Origin: Verrucomicrobiota bacterium
GTDB taxonomy: Bacteria; Verrucomicrobiota; Verrucomicrobiia; Verrucomicrobiales; DEV007
NCBI GenBank assembly: GCA_020629815.1
Contig: JAHDCN010000099.1
Location: 1-5,616, forward strand
DNA: 5,616 nucleotides
Reading direction: 5' to 3'
Shown here piece after piece: positions 1 through 5,616 of this stretch (the stretch's first letter is position 1; every line of letters starts with the position of its first letter). Below the pieces are notes generated by a model. The model was not told the DNA's origin and searched no databases. It was given only the letters and a program-made list of their open reading frames with translations. A program made the translations under genes and the position numbers.

Positions 1-725
1 CCGTGAACATGCTTCGCCCCGCCGATGTGTTTGCGAATCCAGTCGGGATTCAGGTTGGTCGGACCGTTAAGCGGAATCAGGCAGGTCGCCCGGGTGGATT
101 GGCGCGCGACTGGATCCTCGGAGTCGGGCTGTTTCAAATCGTCGTGATAACCGATCCACAGTGTCATCACCGCACCGGCGCTACTGCCGGAGATCGCCAC
201 TCTGCCACTGTCGATATTCCACTCGTCCGCCCGATGACGGACCGTCTGCACGACCCGCGCGCCATCCTGCATCGGAATCGGACACAAAGTTTCCCGGCCA
301 TCGACGAAGCGATAGTTGGAACTGACGCAGGCAATTCCTGCTTCCAGAAAACTCGAAGGATCAAAACCTTTCTTGTCACCAGCGACAAATCCGCCGCCGT
401 GGAAAAAGATCAACACCGGCACGCGCCCCTCACCAGCCTTTTCTTTTTCCGGCAGCCAGACATCAAACACTTGCCGCTCATGGTCGCCATATTTTACATC
501 AGCATGGGTTGGCTCGACCCGCGACTTCTTCTTATCAGCCTGCCGCTGCTCCTGCATCTTGGCTTTGAAGGCATTCGCCTCCTCCATCGTCAGCTTACCG
601 TCTTTGTTGGTGTCGGCTTCGGGGAACTGCTGCAGCCACTTGGCCAACCGCTGTTCCATGGCTGGATTATCCTGCGCACAAGCAGGACTGACCAGACCGA
701 CGATTGCAATCAAGAGTATTCTCAT
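1..725 (-). CDS. Secreted alpha/beta-hydrolase esterase with N-terminal EF-hand (C-terminus beyond window)
   Basis: Probable exported carboxylester hydrolase of the alpha/beta-hydrolase_3 / BD-FAE-like group. 241 residues are visible and the frame runs open off the left edge. Residues 1-17 look like a Sec signal peptide: short basic start, hydrophobic core, and an A-C-A site before Gln18. Residues 38-49 form a textbook EF-hand loop (D38, N40, D42, G43, L45, E49), followed by a charged linker. The hydrolase domain starts near residue 75, with the HGGG oxyanion motif at 109-112, an SSNYR segment at 135-139 and the nucleophile elbow G-S-S-A-G at 180-184 (Ser182 as nucleophile). The catalytic Asp and His would lie in the missing part. 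The ATG overlaps the uxaC stop, and GGAG lies 8 bases upstream, which supports this start. The substrate is not readable from sequence; position behind uxaC suggests acylated (for example acetylated) polysaccharide or sugar. A peptidase or lipase of the same fold cannot be excluded. Confidence 0.88.
   Translation of the reverse strand, partial: MRILLIAIVGLVSPACAQDNPAMEQRLAKWLQQFPEADTNKDGKLTMEEANAFKAKMQEQRQADKKKSRVEPTHADVKYGDHERQVFDVWLPEKEKAGEGRVPVLIFFHGGGFVAGDKKGFDPSSFLEAGIACVSSNYRFVDGRETLCPIPMQDGARVVQTVRHRADEWNIDSGRVAISGSSAGAVMTLWIGYHDDLKQPDSEDPVARQSTRATCLIPLNGPTNLNPDWIRKHIGGAKHVH
722..725 (-). other. ATGA stop/start overlap of uxaC and esterase gene
   Basis: On the minus strand the four bases read ATGA: the esterase ATG (725-723) shares its last two bases with the uxaC TGA stop (724-722). 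Such overlaps usually mean that ribosomes finishing the first gene re-initiate on the second, so the two proteins are probably made together. The overlap is seen directly; the coupling is inferred. Confidence 0.85.
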
Positions 726-2146
726 TCACCTAGCTCCAATCCAAAAAAGTCTGCTGCATTCTGATAACAGATTCGCTGCACCATATCGCCGACAAGTTCC
801 ATATCATTAGGGATCTCACCATTGGCGATATCTGTGCCGATCACATTGCACAAAATCCTGCGAAAGTATTCGTGACGGGTAAAGGACAGGAAGCTGCGTG
901 AATCGGTAAGCATTCCCAGGAACCTCGACAACAGGCTGGTGTTCGAGAACGCATTAATCTGCCACTCCATTCCTTCTTTGGTATCGGCAAACCACCACGC
1001 GGTTCCGAGCTGCATTCGGCAGGGCGGTTCACCTTGTTTCCCCTCCTGAAAATTCCCGAGCATGGTGGACAAAGCGTAATTGTCGGTTGGGTTCAAATTA
1101 TACAGAATCACCTTCGGCAGATGCCCGCGCTGATCGAGCGTATCCAAATATTTCCCGACTCCTTCCACGTGCTCCACATCAGCAAGAGAATCGCATCCGA
1201 TGTCTCTGCCAATTTTCTGGAACAATCGAGTATTGTTGTTTCTGGTGACACCGATGTGCAATTGCTTGGTCCAGCCTCGGGATGCATCGAGCTCTCCGAA
1301 AAACAACATCAGGTAATTGCCGAAGGCTTCGGTTTCGCAGGCATCTGCATCGGTTCCGGATCGCACCTTGTCGAAAATCCTTTCGGCTTTTTCTTCGCTG
1401 CAGTCTTCATTGAAAACATGATGCATTCCGTGATCGGAGATACGACCGCCCATTTCATGGAAAAAATCGTGACGACTTCGAATGGCATCCTTGAGTCCTG
1501 AAAGGCTTCCGCAATCCAATCCCGATACCTCGCTCAAGGTATTTACCCATTCATTGAAGCTCGCGGCATCGTCTACACCGAGAGCACGATCCGGCCGAAA
1601 GGTCGGATACATCTTTACTTCGGCAGTCGGGTCTTCTGCTAATGCACGATGATGCTCTAGCGAATCCACGGGATCATCTGTGGTGCAAACAGCACGCACA
1701 TCCTGCTGCTTCAACAATCCACGGCAGGAAAACTCTTTCCTCGTCAGCAGATCGAGCCCCTGCTCCCAAACGCGATCCGCAGAATCAGGCGAAAACAGGT
1801 CATCAAAACCAAAATACCGCTTCAGTTCCAAATGGGTCCAGTGATACAAAGCATTGCGCAGGCAATGCGGCACGGTCTCTGCCCAGGCGTCAAATTTGTC
1901 GCGCGGGTCAGCATCCCCAGTGATGCGACTCTCTTCAATACCATTCGCCCGCATCGCCCGCCATTTGTAGTGATCTCCAGCAAGCCAGACATCATACAAG
2001 TTTTCGAAAGTTCGATCCTGCGCAACCTCGTCCGGCGGCAGGTGATTGTGGAAATCTAGAATCGGGCAATTCTTCGCGAAATTGTGATACAGCTCCTTCG
2101 CTGCATCAGACTGCAGCATAAAATCGTCGGTGATGAATGTCGCCAT
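722..2146 (-). CDS. uxaC: Uronate isomerase (glucuronate isomerase) UxaC
   Basis: Cytoplasmic isomerase (EC 5.3.1.12) of the amidohydrolase-related TIM-barrel fold. It converts D-glucuronate to D-fructuronate and D-galacturonate to D-tagaturonate, the first step of hexuronate breakdown. The chosen ATG gives 474 residues, close to the E. coli enzyme as I recall it (about 470). The start MATFITDDF lines up with the E. coli N-terminus, and the H-x-H metal site falls at His33/His35. Other recognisable blocks are LYDVWLAGDHYKWRAMRANG, TTDDPVDSLEHH, HIGVTRNNN and, near the end, LTDSRSFLSFTRHEYFRR with Asp415. An in-frame GTG at 2176 would add ten residues (MEWIYPHNGG) with no family counterpart. 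A GGAGGG touches the ATG directly, too close for normal ribosome spacing. It follows the EEP gene by 42 bases and overlaps the next gene by four. No other hexuronate-pathway gene (uxaA, uxaB, uxuA, uxuB, kdgK) is in view. The family call is very secure. Confidence 0.96.
   Translation of the reverse strand: MATFITDDFMLQSDAAKELYHNFAKNCPILDFHNHLPPDEVAQDRTFENLYDVWLAGDHYKWRAMRANGIEESRITGDADPRDKFDAWAETVPHCLRNALYHWTHLELKRYFGFDDLFSPDSADRVWEQGLDLLTRKEFSCRGLLKQQDVRAVCTTDDPVDSLEHHRALAEDPTAEVKMYPTFRPDRALGVDDAASFNEWVNTLSEVSGLDCGSLSGLKDAIRSRHDFFHEMGGRISDHGMHHVFNEDCSEEKAERIFDKVRSGTDADACETEAFGNYLMLFFGELDASRGWTKQLHIGVTRNNNTRLFQKIGRDIGCDSLADVEHVEGVGKYLDTLDQRGHLPKVILYNLNPTDNYALSTMLGNFQEGKQGEPPCRMQLGTAWWFADTKEGMEWQINAFSNTSLLSRFLGMLTDSRSFLSFTRHEYFRRILCNVIGTDIANGEIPNDMELVGDMVQRICYQNAADFFGLELGE
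734..737 (-). promoter_or_regulatory. Ribosome binding site for the esterase gene
   Basis: The minus strand reads GGAG here, inside the last codons of uxaC, 8 bases before the esterase ATG at 725. This is the best-placed Shine-Dalgarno-like site in the window and helps fix the esterase start. Confidence 0.55.
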
Positions 2147-2188
2147 CCCTCCATTGTGAGGGTATATCCATTCCACAGCAAGCGTCAG
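2147..2188 (-). promoter_or_regulatory. Short intergenic gap before uxaC with start-adjacent GGAGGG
   Basis: These 42 bases separate the EEP stop codon from the preferred uxaC ATG, which fits co-transcription. On the minus strand GGAGGG occupies 2152-2147 and abuts the ATG with no spacer. An out-of-frame ATG (2154-2152) lies just before it and a GTG in the uxaC frame lies at 2176. I see no terminator hairpin and no promoter hexamers. The GGAGGG is therefore an unusual or non-functional Shine-Dalgarno, or it signals that initiation happens elsewhere. Confidence 0.4.
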
Positions 2189-3043
2189 TTATTTCATTTG
2201 GAGAATCGCATCGACCGGATAGTGATCAGACGGATAGCGACCATCCGCCGAATGATCATGCAGGATCCGGGCCTCTTTCACATTCCACTGGTTTCGACCG
2301 ACATAAACGTAGTCAATTCGCTTCCCGTCTTTTCTGCCTTTCCAGCCGCCGAAAGTGCCGCGGTCCTCCACATCCGGATGCAATTCACCAAAGGTGTCGA
2401 GCATTGCTTTTTGGAGAGTCAACGTGGCCTCATTCTCTTCACCTGCATTGAAATCTCCCAACAGAATCACTGGGTCTCCGGTTGCCTCGCGCTGCGCAAT
2501 TCGTTCCAGGCAAAGATGAGCGCTTTTTGCTCTCGAATCCTGACTCTGATGGTCAAAGTGAGTATTGAAAAAATAAAAGGTCTTTTCCGAACCCTTCTCC
2601 TTCATGTGCGCCCATGTGCAAATCCGTGGGATCTTGTTTCCCCAATTCTTCGAGCCTTCCACATCCGGTGTATCCGAGAGCCAGAATGTGCCCGATTCCA
2701 GAACCTCGACTTTCTCTTTTCGGTAAAAAATCGGACACCACTCCCCCTCTACCGGGTCAGACTGCCGCGAACGGCCAAGCATTGCGTAACCGGGGAGAGC
2801 CTCCAGCATCTGATCAATCTGAAACTTCCAGGCCTCCTGCACACCGACGACATCAGGCTGGTGGTCCCGGAACACCTGAAAAACCAGCTCCCTTCTCAAA
2901 TTCCACTCGTTCGGCCCATCCTTGGCCACCCCCAATCGAATATTAAAAGCCATTGCATGGATTTCCGGCGATGGCTCCGCCCCGGCTATTGTTGTTCCTG
3001 CAAAAAAGCAGCCTAGAAAAAACCGAAGAATCAATCGCTTCAT
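2189..3043 (-). CDS. Exported endonuclease/exonuclease/phosphatase (EEP) family hydrolase
   Basis: Metal-dependent phosphoesterase of the EEP (DNase I / exonuclease III / inositol-phosphatase-like) fold, 284 residues from the ATG. Residues 1-22 form a signal peptide (K2, R3, hydrophobic stretch, A-G-A before Glu23), so it acts outside the cytoplasm. All family motifs are visible: Asn34 in MAFNIR, the metal-binding Glu70 in VGVQEA, N-T-H-F-D-H at 160-165, G-D-F-N at 196-199, R-I-D-Y at 242-245 and S-D-H-Y-P-V at 272-277. The active site thus looks intact. Substrate cannot be read from sequence: extracellular DNA, sugar or inositol phosphates, or phospholipid head groups are all possible. A GTG at 3058 would add five residues (MLVSN); the ATG gives a normal signal-peptide n-region and is preferred, though neither has a clear ribosome binding site. 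It is the first gene of the minus-strand run, ahead of uxaC. Confidence 0.9.
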   Translation of the reverse strand: MKRLILRFFLGCFFAGTTIAGAEPSPEIHAMAFNIRLGVAKDGPNEWNLRRELVFQVFRDHQPDVVGVQEAWKFQIDQMLEALPGYAMLGRSRQSDPVEGEWCPIFYRKEKVEVLESGTFWLSDTPDVEGSKNWGNKIPRICTWAHMKEKGSEKTFYFFNTHFDHQSQDSRAKSAHLCLERIAQREATGDPVILLGDFNAGEENEATLTLQKAMLDTFGELHPDVEDRGTFGGWKGRKDGKRIDYVYVGRNQWNVKEARILHDHSADGRYPSDHYPVDAILQMK

Positions 3044-3169
3044 GTTTGAAACTAGCACTGAATGAGCACCTGCAGATGGTCCGCAAATTCACCGTGTTTT
3101 CGCTGGCATCATTTTACGAAGCCGATACACTTGCGCCATCGCTGAGCCCGAGAGCCGCGTGACCCTTCA
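3044..3169. promoter_or_regulatory. Divergent intergenic region between EEP hydrolase and kinase genes
   Basis: This 126-base gap separates two genes that point away from each other, so promoters for both should lie here. Reading the minus strand, TAAAAT at 3116-3111 resembles a -10 hexamer, but no good -35 box sits 16-18 bases upstream. On the plus strand I find no convincing hexamer pair. No clear Shine-Dalgarno precedes either start, and no strong inverted repeat that could be an operator stands out. The regulatory role follows from gene layout; the exact elements are not resolved. Confidence 0.45.
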
Positions 3170-5616
3170 ATGGAAGAGCCGAGCGAAGCAGATGAAATGG
3201 TCGTGAACCAGTGCCCGGAATGTGATCAGGCACTGGACGTCACTGCATTATCTCCTTTTTCAAAAATCGAGTGCCCGCACTGCGCGAAAGCCATCCGGGT
3301 TCGGACATTGCTTGGACATTACCAGATCACCAGACTTCTCGGCGAAGGCGGAATGTCTCAGGTTTTTGGCGCCGTTGATCAAACCCTCGGGCGGGAAGTG
3401 GCGCTGAAGATCCTGCACCAGCACTTCAGTAAAGATGAATCCCTCACCTCCATGTTCGAGCGTGAGGCAAAACTTACGGCATCGATCCAGCACCCAAATG
3501 TGGTCAAAGTGTATACCGTAGGCCACGACCAGGGCTACTTCTACATTGCGATGGAGCTGGTGAAGGCGACCAGTCTCGAGCACTTGATCGAAGGCAGCGG
3601 AGCCATTGCAGAATCGGATGTCCTCAGCATCGCCCACGATGTGACGCGAGGTCTACAAGCAGCCCACCGGGAGAACCTGATCCACCGGGACATCAAACCC
3701 GGCAACATGCTGGTGATGGAAGATGGCGTGGCGAAGTTGGTGGATTTTGGTCTGGCTGTTCAGCAGGGTGGCGAAGATACGGACGAAGAGATTTGGGCCA
3801 CTCCGTTTTATGTTCCACCGGAGAAACTCGATGGCGAACAGGACACCTACCTGGGAGACATCTACAGTCTGGGAGCCACACTGTTCCACGGGTTGGCAGG
3901 GCAGCCCCCCTTTGCTGCCAATACCAATTCCCTGGAAGAGTTAAAGGAGATCAAGTCGGCAAAAATTTCGCTGAAAGACTACGCCCCGGATGTGTCTAAA
4001 GAAACCATCAGCCTGGTGGACAAAATGATGGCTCATCAGCCGGGCAAACGTTTTGGATCCTATCAGGAGATTCTGGATCAAGTAGAGCTCATTCAAGATG
4101 CCCAGTCCGGCAAAACTCATATTGTTAAGGGAGCCCTTTCCAGCATTTGGGCAAAAGTGGGAATCGGAGTAGTCGCCCTGATGGCGCTGGCAGCAATTGG
4201 TCTTTCCTTTGCCAACAAGAAGACAGATGACGATTCTAATGGTGGCGCCCTGATTTCCGGCGGCAACGGCCAACGAGTCATCAGTGCCGAGGCCAGCGAA
4301 CAGGCTCAGCGTTTCCTGGAAGGCCGCAACTTTCTTGCAGCTGGCCAAATCGAGAAAGCGAAGAATAGTTTTTCCGGTCTTGATGGTTCGACAAAACTAC
4401 CTGCGATCAGTCAGGCTTGGAATCAGTTTTACCTGGGCCTGATCAATCTGTATCAGGGCCGGGAAGACAAAAGCCGGGAATACTTCGCAAAATTGGCTGA
4501 AATCAAATCACTGGGTGTGGACAACGACAGCCTTACTGCTCAGCAAAATTTTCTTCGCAAATCAGCAAAGAGCCTTCAACAGCAGCTTCCTCTGCTGCCG
4601 GAAAAAATGGACCAATTTTCTCCGAACTCTCATGAGTCTCTGATGCACCTGGCAGGAGGATTAAAAAACTGGCACCTGGGTCAGATGGACGCTGCAATCC
4701 CCTGGTTTGATCGCTTTCAGGAATCCAAACCTTCCGGAGCGTTCGAATGGGTTGCCCAGCTCAAGAAACTGGACGCCAATTTTCGCGCTGACTATGCCAT
4801 CCTTCAGGGTCTGCCCAACCCGGCCCGCAAATCCGGCGTCGATCAGCTGAAGCAGGATCAGGCCGAATTGCGCAAAAAACTTCCCTCGTTGAAGACGCGA
4901 GGAGCAGCAGCAGACTTGGTAAAGGCGCGAATTGAGCGGGTCGATACGATTTTGAAACAGGAAGCAGAGCTCGCTGCCCTTCTTGCCCGAAACTCTTCGC
5001 CAGAGAGAAAAGAGACACCTCCAGCGGCGACACCATCGACACCCCCGACCACGACCGTTCCCGCTCAGCTTTCACCGGAAGCAGAAGCAGAAAAGACCCA
5101 ATTGGCAGAGATGGTTCGCAGTTTTGTTTCCTACAAGGACACCCTGCTTTTTTCTGCGGCATCCCTGAAGATGGAAACAGCTTCGATCAACACAGAAGAG
5201 ATGAAGCCGGTGAAGCAGGACTTGATCCATGCCTATTCCAACGCCGACCAGTTTGTATCTTCACTCGCCAAAGTATTTGCGGAGAATGGCTACGAAAGCA
5301 AACAGATCCGTCGCAGGGAAGGCGTTCCACTGGATGCCAAAATCACTGGAGCCGATGAAAGCAAATTCGTAGTCGATCTCGGTTTCGGCCCGAATGATGT
5401 AGCGGTCGAGGAATTTGAGCCCGAATGGCTGATCGAAGCCGGCCGCTCCTGCTTCCCCCCAATCACTGAGCAAACCGCTCCTGCATGGGAACAGATGCTG
5501 TGGTTCGCACAAGCCTGCGGCATGAATGAAACCGCCACTGAGATTGCGGAGGAAATTTCCCCGTCTGTTCCGGGACTGGCGGACAGAATCACCCGAATCC
5601 GGTCAATCTTTCGCTA
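3170..5616 (+). CDS. Membrane Ser/Thr protein kinase with zinc ribbon and large extracytoplasmic TPR-like region (C-terminus at or beyond window end)
   Basis: Transmembrane Hanks-type (PknB-like) protein kinase, 815 residues in view. A zinc ribbon opens it (C15-x2-C18, C35-x2-C38). The kinase domain runs about 51-310: glycine loop G58-E-G-G-M-S63, Lys80 in VALK, alpha-C Glu99, catalytic loop H172-R-D-I-K-P-G-N179 (Asp174), D192-F-G194, T-P-F-Y-V-P-P-E at 211-218, D-I-Y-S-L-G at 230-235 and Arg294. One hydrophobic helix (about 326-348) crosses the membrane, so the rest should be outside the cytoplasm. That part has TPR-like helix pairs (about 374-404, 414-446, 488-519), a charged helical stretch (about 555-606), a Pro/Thr-rich linker (608-641) and an unrecognised domain (642-815). 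The kinase is probably active, since catalytic residues are kept. An in-frame TGA at 3143 with no start codon before 3170 makes this ATG the first possible start; Met10 at 3197 is the alternative. It stands alone on this strand. The ligand and targets are unknown. Confidence 0.93.
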   Translation, partial: MEEPSEADEMVVNQCPECDQALDVTALSPFSKIECPHCAKAIRVRTLLGHYQITRLLGEGGMSQVFGAVDQTLGREVALKILHQHFSKDESLTSMFEREAKLTASIQHPNVVKVYTVGHDQGYFYIAMELVKATSLEHLIEGSGAIAESDVLSIAHDVTRGLQAAHRENLIHRDIKPGNMLVMEDGVAKLVDFGLAVQQGGEDTDEEIWATPFYVPPEKLDGEQDTYLGDIYSLGATLFHGLAGQPPFAANTNSLEELKEIKSAKISLKDYAPDVSKETISLVDKMMAHQPGKRFGSYQEILDQVELIQDAQSGKTHIVKGALSSIWAKVGIGVVALMALAAIGLSFANKKTDDDSNGGALISGGNGQRVISAEASEQAQRFLEGRNFLAAGQIEKAKNSFSGLDGSTKLPAISQAWNQFYLGLINLYQGREDKSREYFAKLAEIKSLGVDNDSLTAQQNFLRKSAKSLQQQLPLLPEKMDQFSPNSHESLMHLAGGLKNWHLGQMDAAIPWFDRFQESKPSGAFEWVAQLKKLDANFRADYAILQGLPNPARKSGVDQLKQDQAELRKKLPSLKTRGAAADLVKARIERVDTILKQEAELAALLARNSSPERKETPPAATPSTPPTTTVPAQLSPEAEAEKTQLAEMVRSFVSYKDTLLFSAASLKMETASINTEEMKPVKQDLIHAYSNADQFVSSLAKVFAENGYESKQIRRREGVPLDAKITGADESKFVVDLGFGPNDVAVEEFEPEWLIEAGRSCFPPITEQTAPAWEQMLWFAQACGMNETATEIAEEISPSVPGLADRITRIRSIFR

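Noticed and set aside
675..725. Lipoprotein signal at Cys16 of the esterase
   Set aside because: The residues before Cys are S-P-A, with Pro at -2, unlike a lipobox; the A-C-A site before Gln18 fits signal peptidase I.
3..764. Plus-strand open frame of 253 codons opposite the esterase gene
   Set aside because: It is antisense to a gene with clear HGGG, GxSxG and EF-hand motifs; its own translation shows no recognisable domain.
1034..1501. Plus-strand open frame of 155 codons inside uxaC
   Set aside because: It is antisense to conserved UxaC blocks and has no recognisable product.
2084..3016. Plus-strand open frame of 310 codons opposite the EEP gene and the uxaC start
   Set aside because: The opposite strand carries all EEP catalytic motifs in order, so this long frame is a shadow of that gene's codon pattern.
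2999..3043. Lipoprotein signal (lipobox) at Cys12 of the EEP protein
   Set aside because: The residues before Cys are F-L-G, a poor lipobox, and a better signal peptidase I site (A-G-A) follows at residue 22.
3111..3116. Confident minus-strand promoter built on TAAAAT
   Set aside because: No acceptable -35 hexamer lies 16-18 bases upstream, so it is only mentioned within the intergenic entry.
3260..3637. Minus-strand open frame of 125 codons opposite the kinase N-terminal half
   Set aside because: It covers the zinc ribbon and kinase motifs of the plus-strand gene and shows no domain of its own.
4761..5162. Minus-strand open frame of 133 codons opposite the kinase outer region
   Set aside because: Low-complexity Ser/Leu/Arg-rich translation expected from the reverse of helical and Pro/Thr-rich codons; no supporting signal.

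Overview
The window holds four protein-coding genes: two complete, and two cut by the window edges. They form two divergent units around a short intergenic gap at about 3044-3169. No RNA gene, mobile element, CRISPR array or large repeat was seen. The likely source is a bacterium of the PVC group, most probably Verrucomicrobiota. Base composition is moderate (about half G+C). The clues are a membrane Ser/Thr kinase with an N-terminal zinc ribbon and an HRDIKPGN catalytic loop, a secreted esterase carrying an EF-hand, a secreted endonuclease/exonuclease/phosphatase-fold protein, and few clear Shine-Dalgarno sequences. This placement is an inference from gene style, not from a marker gene.

Minus strand, 3043 down to 1: three genes in the same direction, spaced like an operon. 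First comes an exported endonuclease/exonuclease/phosphatase (EEP) family hydrolase (2189-3043). After 42 bases comes uronate isomerase UxaC (722-2146), the only gene here that can be named firmly. The third is an exported alpha/beta-hydrolase esterase with an N-terminal EF-hand (725 to beyond base 1). The stop of uxaC and the start of the esterase overlap as ATGA, which suggests translational coupling. One reading is that the esterase removes acyl groups from plant or algal uronate-containing sugars outside the cytoplasm while UxaC handles the released glucuronate or galacturonate inside. The role of the EEP protein in this scheme is unclear.

Plus strand, 3170 to the right edge: one very long reading frame (815 codons in view). 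It encodes a zinc ribbon, a Ser/Thr protein kinase domain, one membrane segment and a large extracytoplasmic part with TPR-like helices, a Pro/Thr-rich linker and a C-terminal domain I do not recognise. This is the least ordinary gene of the window. Its kinase core keeps the catalytic residues but has a very acidic activation loop almost without phosphorylatable residues. I found no strong evidence for a wholly new multi-gene system; the findings are modest points about this kinase and about the uxaC operon.
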